NCBI GenBank assembly: GCA_949128115.1
Contig: OX421965.1
Coordinates: forward strand, 59,204,012-59,268,011
Direction of reading: 5' to 3'
Origin: Anaspis maculata
Lineage: Eukaryota > Arthropoda > Insecta > Coleoptera > Scraptiidae
DNA: 64,000 bases
The position numbers and the translations under genes were made by a program. The notes beneath the pieces are model-generated. The model saw only the letters and a list, made by a program, of their open reading frames with translations. It was not told where the DNA came from and made no database searches. Below, piece by piece: positions 11,736 through 22,200 of the stretch (positions within the stretch are counted from its first letter, which is position 1; every line of letters starts with the position of its first letter).

Positions 11736-12337
11736 AACAAGGGTGAGTTCCAAGTTTCATGAAAATCGTTCCACTAACAAGAGATTTCAATATGGCGGCC
11801 AAGATGGCGGCAGAATTATGAAACTCAGCTTGAAAATAGGAATGATCGTACGAGACAAGCGTAACTCTCAAGTTTCATGAAAATCTTTCCACTTATAAGA
11901 GATTTCAATATGGCGGCCAAGATGGTGGGGCAATCATAAAATTTGGCTTGAAAATAAGAATGATCGTACTAGACAAGAGTGAGTTTCAAGTTTCATGACA
12001 ATCGTTCCACTAATAAGAAATTTCAATATGGCAGCCAAGATGGCGGCCGAATTATGAAAGCCAACCTGCCTATTTGGTCCTTGAGGACCTAAGCTATCCA
12101 CCGGATAAAGTTCAATCTTCAACGGCTGTAGCTTTATTTCCCGAGGAGAAGTTCAACTTCATCGAAGTGCACAGGAGATCTCTGTTTTTTGAGAATAATG
12201 ATAACGATGTATGGATAACAAAAATAGTGCCCATTGGCCACCCTTGGAGACATCAGCTATTAATCGGAAAAAAGTTCCAAGACTCTTGTTTCAATTCTCG
12301 AGAAGGAGTACAGCGTCTTAATTTCTGCATGGACTCG

Positions 12338-12369
<32 letters not shown>

Positions 12370-13521
12370 GGCAGACAGACAAACCGGCCACATAAGCGTC
12401 ATTCTGTTACTTATATAAAAAAATGTGCTCCAACTGATTTCGACCTCCTGAACACGAATATCGGGTTCACTTTTGAATTGGAACATTTCTTTTTTATCGA
12501 AAAACCGAAAAAATGGTAGCCTTGTCACATGATTTTTAGTGATACCTACCTACTTTTTTTTTGTTATTGAGCGAACATGTTTCGTAATTTGAGTGCCATT
12601 ATCCTTCAGGTACCTAGTATTGGCTATTTCAAAATGTTCAATTACTATTTCGGCACGTCTGATTTTAAATTTGTAGGGTCGTGTAATATGCGCCGAGCCG
12701 TGGCTTTGCGGCCGTTTTCAAAAATCGATAACAATTGACCTAACGGTCGGATCGAAGTGGGGTTTTTGTCAAAAGAAAGTTCAAATTGTTCTCTAAATAT
12801 AATGCCGTACATGCAGTGATGTATTTCATTAAGAAATTGTAGTTGCCTGCATATCGCAACTTTCTACATCTTACCGCGAATGCCAGCACTTGATCGGCGA
12901 AGCCGCCCTACACCAAAATGTTAATAATTGTTCATGATTATTTCGGCAAAATTTTTCTTGATTCGCGTACCAAGGCCATGAGCTACCCATTCGAGTTGAA
13001 ATATTTTCTGTATTGAATTTCGTTTTGTTCGGAGGAAAGGATATCAAGCACCAGCAAGCAACGAATAAATCATTTGCGGCCGAGCCGTAGTTTCGGAGTC
13101 ATGTTCAAAAATTAATAACTACTAATCGGCACCTCGCACCGATGTGAAATTTTCATTAAAATAAAGTTCAAATCATCCTCTAAATATAACTCCGCATATG
13201 TATTATGGTAAAATGATAAGATCGGGTACTTCCTCGCATGTGATAACTTTCGAGATCAGGCCGGCTTCTGAAATGCAGCATTCAACGGCGATGCCGCGTC
13301 ACACTGAATTGTTATTATTGTCATTGTTTATTATTATTTCGTCAAGATTTTTCTTTGTTCGAGATACAAGGTCATGAGCTACCCAATGGAGTAAAAATTT
13401 TTCGCAAAAACCTTTTCGTCTAGGACTAGATGCTGTGACGGACGGACGGACGGACGGACGGACGGACGGACGGACAAAGCGAGGACAAAAGCGCCTTCCC
13501 GTTTGGAGAAGTGCGCTAAAA
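11736..13521 (+). repeat. Tandem duplication, copy 2, with expanded microsatellites
   Basis: This is the direct repeat of 9884-11629. Its (gaca)n tract (about 12340-12378) and (ggac)n tract (about 13437-13475) are longer than in copy 1, which accounts for most of the length difference. Confidence 0.88.
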
Positions 13522-13548
13522 AGACCTCTGGCACGCAAGTAGCAGATT

Positions 13549-13660
13549 TTGGCCCGCGCCCGCGCAGCAGTGGGCGAAGTAGCTCAGCTAGCTGGACATG
13601 AACTCCCATGCGAGAGATCCCGGGTTCAAATCCTATTCGAGGGCAGTTCTTTTTTTCGTT
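13549..13660 (+). repeat. tRNA-like SINE head
   Basis: It has an A-box-like tagctcagctagctgg and a B-box cgggttcaaatcc, spaced as in a tRNA promoter, followed by T runs. The acceptor-stem ends do not pair as in a working tRNA, so a SINE head or tRNA pseudogene is likelier. Confidence 0.55.
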
Positions 13661-14480
13661 TTTTTTTCCATTAGGAAAAGGTGATCATTGAATATTATCA
13701 CATTTATTTACCATACTTACCATAGCCCATGATTTTTTCAAGTTTAACCTGATTTATCACCTATTATATTCAAAAAAGTTACGGCAAAATTATTGAAAAT
13801 ACTCTTGAAAAAAAATTGATCAACCGCAGAGTCGCGCATAGTCGCAGGATATTTCAATGTTTCTGTGAGGATAAATGGTCCACTGACACAATGTCAGCAA
13901 AAACTTTGATGGCAATTAAAGGCAACTACCACTTTCGCACCAGCGAAAATCACTTATTCATAAGAAAAATAGCATTTTTCAATTATCTTTATGTAATTTT
14001 TTTTAGAGCTTTTTAAAACACCCTGTAGTAAAACAATCTTTACAATTTGATTCTACATTGATGAGGCTACAAGAGCTATCCATTGAAGTCGAAATAACAG
14101 TTTGTATGACTGTGTTACCCGGATCTGAAAATGCTCCATAATATTGGAACGTTTTTTTTTGTTCCAAGCTGTGGTAATGACCCGAACTTTGAGACTGATT
14201 ACTCAATAAGAAAGGAGTTGGAACAAAATCTTTACAATGAAATGAGATCGTGGACTAATTGGCTACACCCCTGGAATAGAATCATCGCTGAATTCTCTAA
14301 ATCATTTTTCAGACTTATGTCCGGCTACGAACGCGATTCCGCCCAGTGTGCCGCGGTCTGAATGAGTTTACGCCCGAAATGAAAGCAAAACGACTCACTT
14401 TATGCCAGGTCATGTGGTCATGTAACTTTTTTATAAATTCCAAAAAAAATGGCATGTTTTGCTTTTATTGTAATTATAAT
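13661..14480. other. Intergenic, nothing identified
   Basis: It is AT-rich with short random ORFs. A lone 'acaccctgta' at 14019 resembles one end of the CAGGGTG elements without a partner. Confidence 0.4.
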
Positions 14481-14633
14481 GCTGGGTTCATAGACCAAAC
14501 AAAATAAGGCATAAGGCGTAAGGATTATCGCCTAATAAATGCCTGGGTGGCAACTGATTGCTAGGATAATTGGCCTAGTTATTAGGCATTACTCCTAAAT
14601 CCTTAAGCACTAAACTTGGTGTATGAACCCAGC
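14481..14633. mobile_element. MITE, 153 bp, TIR gctgggttcatag
   Basis: The ends gctgggttcatagacca and tggtgtatgaacccagc are inverted, and the palindrome continues inward (aaggcataaggcg...cctaaatcctt). Confidence 0.8.
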
Positions 14634-15235
14634 ATAGCTTGACTGAATTTATTGGCATCCTCATGATAAATGTACTCTACGCAGGAACTGCAGACAAAGT
14701 CACTGTTTGTTTGGAACCGCAAAAATTTTGACATCCAATATTAATTGCTCGCCAGTGTATAGTCCACGACCGCTTGATAATTTTATATGAAGGTAGGTAG
14801 GCAGGTATATGTAGTAGAAGTAGGAATCTTCGATACTGTCACGGAATTTGCGCTGGGTACTTTTATAATTGGGAGAGCAACATTCAAACACACAGTATTA
14901 CCGCGTACTACTGTATAGACGTCAATTATTATTCCGCACTTGGATGCTAGCTCAACTTCGCCGATGACTCATTGTCGCTGTGAATTTGAATCTGGTGTCG
15001 GTCGGCTCATCTCCGCTTATATACTCCTCGTGTTACTTTCAGCAACATTCCACGGGCTCTCTGGCATATTCCGCATTGACCGCCGCCAGCAGATTGCCGA
15101 CGGCCCTCGGGACGTTCATCAGATTCTGGAAGCGTCGCACCTCCACCAATACACAATATTGCGCGGAAGTGGCGCTCCGACACGGATGTCATGCGAACTA
15201 AGAAAACGGTGACAAGTTATCATCGCGCATGTTCA
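14634..15235. other. Intergenic with relatively GC-rich block
   Basis: Around 14940-15210 base composition is richer and open frames exist on both strands (90 and 61 codons). The minus strand has a tatataag box at about 15019. No known motif is visible and no gene is called. Confidence 0.35.
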
Positions 15236-15417
15236 GGGCCGCTATTCTTGAATCGTGTGAAAAAAAGTTCCTGGGAGTAAAATACATTCCGCAGTACACT
15301 GATGTAGCGAATGTTGCCTAAAATCGTGGTTTTTAGGCAACTTTCGCTACAGAAATGTAGTACGGATTATATAAAACTCCCAGGGACTCTTCTCACACGA
15401 TTGAAGAATAGCGGCCC
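15236..15417. mobile_element. Foldback MITE, 182 bp, TIR gggccgctattct
   Basis: The ends gggccgctattcttgaatcg and gattgaagaatagcggccc pair over about 28 bp. An inner palindrome around cctaaaatcgtggtttttagg adds to the hairpin. Confidence 0.88.
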
Positions 15418-15605
15418 AGAACTCGACAATGACATTGATTTCTGTGTTTGACGTTGACATTTTGTCCAGTTTTATCATGTCAGTTTTACCATTATTTTTC
15501 TATGTAATCACTTCTACTTGAAAACGACGCATAATCCATTAGCTTAGTTTGAGAATCACCCATTTTACAGCGTAACATATGGAAGACTTAGAACGAATCA
15601 CCTCG

Positions 15606-15840
15606 TTTTTTAGCGCATGCGCTAAGCAGTCACGCAGTATTGTGTATTGTGCAGATGTGTCCTACTCGCCTATTGGGGTCTCCAGCTTGTGCGAACAATC
15701 TAGAATTATCGCGTATGCTCACGAATGTCTTGGAATCGCACGAGAGCCTTGCAACTCGTAACAATATAAAGCTAAGTTTTACAGAATTAGAAGATCTAGC
15801 CCTTCAAAGTTCGTTTTTTTGCTTTGTTTTTCACAAATAT
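15606..15840 (+). repeat. Diverged dispersed repeat, possible non-LTR remnant (copy 1)
   Basis: It shares blocks with 49045-49300: gatgtgtcctactcgcctattgg here against gatgtgtcttactcggctattgg there, and cttgcaactcgtaacaata against cttgccgctcgtaacagta. Reading frames are broken. Confidence 0.4.
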
Positions 15841-16124
15841 TCCATCAATGGATTGAATTGAAAAAATGAATATGAAAGCAGCTGAAAGTGTTAAGATATT
15901 TGACTTTAATTTCAAAGAGATGTTTCAGGGTAAGTATCTGAAGTTGAGGGGGAAGCGGGGAGAAGTTGTGAAGAAAAGTCAAATTTTGTGAAACCCAACT
16001 AAATATCACATCAAGTGAGGAGTCTAAGGTAATTTTTTGGTCACTCATATTCAGAAACAGCATCCTCCATATCAAAAACACAATATAAACAATCAGGATG
16101 TGTTAAATTGATAAATTTTAATAA
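15841..16124. other. Downstream of Tdrd3, nothing identified
   Basis: No repeat ends or coding motifs were recognised. Confidence 0.4.
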
Positions 16125-16130
16125 TTTATT
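16125..16130 (-). promoter_or_regulatory. Polyadenylation signal candidate of Tdrd3
   Basis: On the minus strand this reads aataaa, about 135 nt after the Tdrd3 stop codon. Confidence 0.6.
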
Positions 16131-16262
16131 AGTAAAAAACATTAAACTTATCTTAATATCATCATGAGGTGGGTTTCCATATTAATTGACTCATTTTCTT
16201 CTGTTAAACGTTTTCGTGCTCCTTCTAAACTCCACTGAACCTAAAACCAAACCATATTTGTT

Positions 16263-19200
16263 CTATACTGCTTCGTTCATGGATAAATGCGACTCATTCT
16301 TACCAGACTGGGGCTTTTTAACAGGTTCTTCAGGGCCTAGAGGCAGACAGTCGTCTTTTAAAATTTCCTCAATGTTTCCATATCCTTGAAACTTCACCAC
16401 GCATGTCTTGCTAGTTATTGCGGTCACGATAGCATTGTAGTACTAAAAAAAGAAAACACATTTTATTTTCAATAACAAAAAGACTCTTCCATCATTTCGT
16501 TTCAAAAAACTTATAGACAATAATGCACCAAGCATGGCTAGGAGGACATCTAGTGGTATACAAATGAGCTTTGGGGAAAAACAGCCCATTTTCACTTCAG
16601 CACTTAACATACAGGCTTTACTTTTGCCACTGTATTTATTATTTGAATAGCTATTTACGATACGAGTGTTAAAAGTGACAGGTATTATTTTGTGAGCGGG
16701 GACGCTTGCGAAACGAGCATTAGCGAGTAGAGCAACCCCGCGAACAAAATAAGACACTTTTAACGCGTGTATCGTACAGGATTTTATCTACAATGGTCTT
16801 TGAAATGTTGGGTAAATGTCAGAATTTATTGAAAACATGACAGGAATGCGCAGAATCATCATTTTTTCACGTCGCCCATGACGACGTGCTAAAAGTGACG
16901 GGTATTATTTAACGCTTGTAGATAATAGCTATTTACGATACGAGTGTTAAAAGTGACAGGTATTATTTTGTGAGCGGGGACGCTTGCGAAACGAGCATTA
17001 GCGAGTAGAGCAACCCCGCGAACAAAATAAGACACTTTTAACGCGTGTATCGCACAGTATTTTATCTACAATGGTCTTTGAAATGTTTGGTAAACGTCAG
17101 AATTTATTGAAAATATGACAGGAACGCGCAGAATCATCATTTTTTCACGTCGCCCATGACGACGTGTTAAAAGTGACGGGTATTATTTAACGCTTGTAGA
17201 TAAAGAATATTTTGATTAGATTTATGCTCCCTCTCATGGATCCTCTATTAATGTATAGCTACTTTATGTTTAATGTCTCTCACAAGTAATTTCCTGTTCA
17301 TAACAATAGCTATCCTGTTACTTGAAAATTTTGATATTTGTTTCACGTCTACAGAATGTAGTACAAAATTACCTTTCCATCTTCCCAATATTTGGCCATA
17401 CAATCGTCGCCAATCTTCCAGTTCCACGAGGTTGTCGGTTCGACTTCAGCTTTCTTTTGGGGTCCTAAATTGAGATGCTGCCTCAAACTTCTGCTCGCAA
17501 ATTGAGAATTGATTGACATTTTAGCGATGTTATTCTCCAACTGATCAGGAACAGCGTTGCTCTGAGGAGTCGGTTCGTTTCTATTTGCTTCATGTTTCGG
17601 TGTTTCGTGTTTATTGTACGTTTCCGATGTTGGTTTATTGTATGTTTCGTGTGCCGGTTTGTTGTATTCCTGTTTGCTATCAAACTTATTGTTGTGGTCG
17701 GGTTTCTGATATTTAGATTCGTACTTTTTCTGTTCATACTTAGGAGGTTCGTAGCTCTGCTGTTGACCTCTGGACTGCTGGGGCTTAGGTTTCGATTCGT
17801 ACGGCCTAGAATTTTCATGTTTCGGCTCGTACTGTCTAGGATTATCGTGTTTCGGTTCATACTGCCTAGAAGTCTCATGCCTGGGCTCGTACTGCCTAGA
17901 ATTCTCATGCTTCGGCTCGTACTGCCTAGAATTCTCATGCTTCGGCTCGTAATGCCTAGAATTTTCATATTTTGACTCGTATTGCCTAGAATTGTCGTAT
18001 TTCGGTTGCCTAGGATTATTATTATGATAATTATTTCTTGGTTGACTATTATTAGGTTTTGCGTAGTTATTGTAGTTATTTTGAGGCTTGACGTATTGAT
18101 TAGGCAAGCTCTGCTTGTGGCTGACTTCGCTAACGGGCAGTTTGTCTTCGAGAAAAGAAAACAGGGAAACCCTCTCTGAGGGCTTCTGGAACTTTTCTTC
18201 AGGGTCGATGTCGATGTTGCTCTCTCGACCTCCTCCTTTCCTATTCCTCCTCTCTTCCCTGGGTCCATCACCCCTGTAATGTTCGTTATTGTTCCTTCTC
18301 TGAAGAGGCGGCGGGTTTGTGGAGTGTATCACATTTTGTTTGGTGCCACCTCCAAAAACCTTTTTGACTGCACCCGAAGTGGCTTCGGCTATGGCACCTT
18401 GGCGTTGCAAATCAAACTCGGCATTGTCTTTGGAACTGTCCTTGTTCTTATTGTCTAAAGATTTGAACTGGGTGTCTTTCAAATCGGATTGCACCTTAAC
18501 TCCAAAGTTGACCCAAGCAGGTGGACCATCTGCAGAAGCTGTAAGATTTGTTTATATGAGTATTTGACACACATCTGCACAAAAATGGCATCCTATAAAA
18601 TGATTCTATCCTAGCTCAAAATATTATATAAGGAAAAAATATAACTTGGATGTCCTAAAATGTTCCGTTAAAAAATTACAGGGTGTTCGTTTTTAAAATC
18701 GATTTCCTTACATAACTTTTGAACCGTTCAACCGATTTTGTTCAAATTTGAGCCAGAATTTACTGAAATAAGTCTCTACCGAACAACTGTAACGTGTTTG
18801 ATCAACAATTTTCAGGAGTGTAGGTAATGGGCGGTGTCCTTATTTTCTCACCCGTTTCTTACCCCCTAAATATTTTTCAGAATTGTTTATATTTTTAAAT
18901 TCTACGTTCAATTTACGAAAAAAAATTATCTTGCAAAATTCTATTTTTTTTTTCGAAATATTTGAATTTAAAATATTGGAGAACATCTCGAAAACTCAGC
19001 GACCCAAAAATTGAAATCCAAGAAAACTCATAATTTCTTAATTGAAGTTGCCTTCTAGGCGTTTCAAGTTACGAGACCACCATTTGAGCTGAGAAACTAA
19101 CTGTTTTCAAAAAATACAAATTTTATACTCTTGAAATTGGTGTTACTTATCAGGATGTATTCCAATGTTTCAAATCCAAAAAGGCTGCGCAACAAATACA

Positions 19201-22200
19201 GGGTGATTCACCACCAAATGGACATAGCCTAAAGGTAGGTCCAGTTTTTACAGGCAAACCAGGATCTGGCTTTGAAATTTTTCTAACGCTGCTCGTTTTG
19301 AAGTTACAGGGTGATTAATGTATTTTGTCGATTTTTTTAGTAAGCCATATCTTAAGAACGATTCAATGGATTCGACTGAAATTTTGTGGGTTAATTCTCC
19401 TATTGATAGCTGGCACATCGCTTCATCAAGCAGTTCGAAATTTCCAGGGCCGGTCTTGATAAAAAAATCTTCAAAGCTTTTTTTAAAAGACGTTCTGTAT
19501 GGATATTATTTAAAATTCATTTTCAAATTCAGAAACTACATAAAACATGCTATTGATATCGCAAAAAAAATTGCTTGGCACCATTGCGCTGTCAATAAAT
19601 ATTTGATAATCTGGTTGGGATTTTTTGTAAATTGATAATTCAAAATATTCGCAAAATATCTATCATGGCCTTCAATTTCAGCTGTTTCGTCAAAAAAAAA
19701 TAAATTTCACGTTTTCTCGTAACTAACTAGGAGCAACAAAAAATGTTATCAGAATTTTCGAAAAATTCATGTCACGTCTCTCAATTTCAGCTCAATGTGG
19801 GATACAAGTGAAGTTGAGGGACGTAACAAAAATTTTTTGAAAATTCTGATGAAATTTTTTTTTGTTACTGAGAAAACGTGAAGAAAATTTTTTCAATTTT
19901 TTTGACGAGACGGCTGAAATTTGAGGCCATAATAGATCATTTGCGAATATTTTGAATTATCAGTTTACAAAAAACCCTAACCTCAAAAATCTTCACAAAT
20001 ATCAAAATTTTATTGACAGCTCAATGGTGCCAATCAATTTTTTTTGCGATATCAAAAGCATGTTTTATGTGGTTTCTGAATATGTGAATGAATTTTGAAA
20101 AATATGCATACAGAAGTCTTTTTTTGAAGGAACCTTTGAAGTTTTTTTTATCAAGGCCGGCCCTGGAAATTTCGAACTGCTTGATAAAGCAATGTGTCAG
20201 CTATCAATAGAAGACTCAACCCACAAAATTTCAACCGAATCCATTCGGTCGTTCTGAGGATACAGCTTGTCAAAAAATTTCACGAAATACATTAATCACC
20301 CTGTAGCTTCGAAACGAACAGCTTTAGAGAAATTTCAAAACCAGATCCTGGTTCGCCTGGGAAAACTGGACCTACCCTCAAGCTATGTCCATTTGGTGGT
20401 GAATCACCCTGTATGTTGTCGCAAGGGAAAAATTGGTCCGACTTTGGACCACAATAACTTTTGAATGACACAAACCATTTCAATTTGGTTTTGACAGTTG
20501 GTGAGATCATTTTTTCCGTTATTCACCTTCAGGAAATCAAGATCAGGGAGCTTCATGTGAAGTATCTACAGGGTGAAATGTAAAACAGTGCAAAATTTTA
20601 GCAAATTCAACGGACCCCTATTTTCAGAAAAAAATATTTCTGGAATGTAGTTAAATGAAAGGATCATGAAGCGTGATGTTTTGGCTTGCGCCCAGTTTTG
20701 AAATTTTTGGAATCGGAACTCTGGTTCTGACTTTATGATTTTTTTCTCTTGGAGGATGCTGATTTATTCTATCGCTACAAGGAAGACTATATGTTGGCAT
20801 AGAGAGCCTGTCATCAAAAACTAAAATTGACTATCAGCATCAAGTTCAAGAGGTCAAAATCACAAAGAAAGCTTATTTCAATTGAGAAAATCTGATCAAA
20901 TTCAGTTTTCAAGGAAAACACCTGTGTCGCCCATTTTGAATGGGCCCCCTTTTTGAAGCCTTGATCAAGGTATTCCAGATGGTCTGCGAGTTATGGCTAG
21001 TTTATGCACATCTTACATCTAACATGTAACATTTATTATTTAAAATTCAACATTTAGAACACTGAACTGCAGTTTATGCAATATTTAATGATAGTACGCG
21101 AACCGAGGGGTAAACCACTGACGGAATTTTTGAACACCGATTTCCAATGATTTCCACTGATTTCTAAAGATTTCCAGAGATTTCCAATGATTTCCAAATG
21201 ATTTCCTCATGATTTCCAAATGATTTCCAAATGATTTCCAATGATTTCCATGGAAGTGTAAGTACCTACACCAGATTTCCAAGGTGGTTTACCCCTCGAC
21301 GCGAACTGATCAACATCCTTCATATTAGAGGCGCTCAATCGTCGAAATGACAATGGTCCCTGTGTTCACGCTTGCATAAATATGCCATTTAACATGTAAG
21401 ATTTAATAAAGATAAAAGATGGCCATCTTTCAACGTCATAAGTTTTACATGTTAGATGTTACATTTTGAATATTAAATCTTAGATGGTGCATAAACTGAC
21501 ATAATGGATTTAAATGGTTTAACCTCACTTTTAACTTGATAAATTTTAAATCATAAATGTTACATGTTAGATGTTAGATGTGCATAAACTAGCCATTAAA
21601 TTGCTGATAGCCGTCTAAGCAACAATATTCATGAATAGACCTATTTCTTATGGGGAACAGAGACGTTCAGACAAGGATGGATGATTTTAAGCCACACCCC
21701 TGGCCAATTAAACGCCTTTAATTATTAGGCGCGAAATTCGAGGAAGGCGATACTGTCACAATAAATTAGAATTGTCACTGTCACTATGACTGTATAACAT
21801 GTTGTGTCGTGTCGCTACACTGATCGAACAATTCGAAAAATGCGCGTATGTTGTGTGAAAAGTTGTCCGCACAAAGTTCAAGACAGCATTTCCCCCAAAT
21901 GTTGCATTCCTCGGTTTTCCTGCCGACGAAAATAAGCGAAATAAATGGATGGCCGCCACTGGAAGACACGATGCCGGCATCAGTAAGAATTTAAAGGCTA
22001 ACGAAACAACTTCAGCTGTTTTACAAGTTGTACCTACCACACCTTCCTATTTGGCGATTACTGTAACTTCACAACAAAACCTCAATATTTTGCTTCAATC
22101 TTAGGTGTCTCACGGGGCACTTCAGAGCGGAAGATTTCTATTCATCAGTGATTGATTGGTACAAAGAAGACACTGAAAACAAATGCTGCTCCGAACATTT

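Noticed and set aside
13549..13660. Functional tRNA gene
   Set aside because: A- and B-box-like sequences are present but the acceptor stem does not pair properly, and T-rich SINE-like sequence follows.
17483..18271. 262-codon minus-strand ORF and 127-codon plus-strand ORF
   Set aside because: Shadow frames of the low-complexity Tdrd3 exon 5; the Tdrd3 frame is fixed by domain matches and phases.
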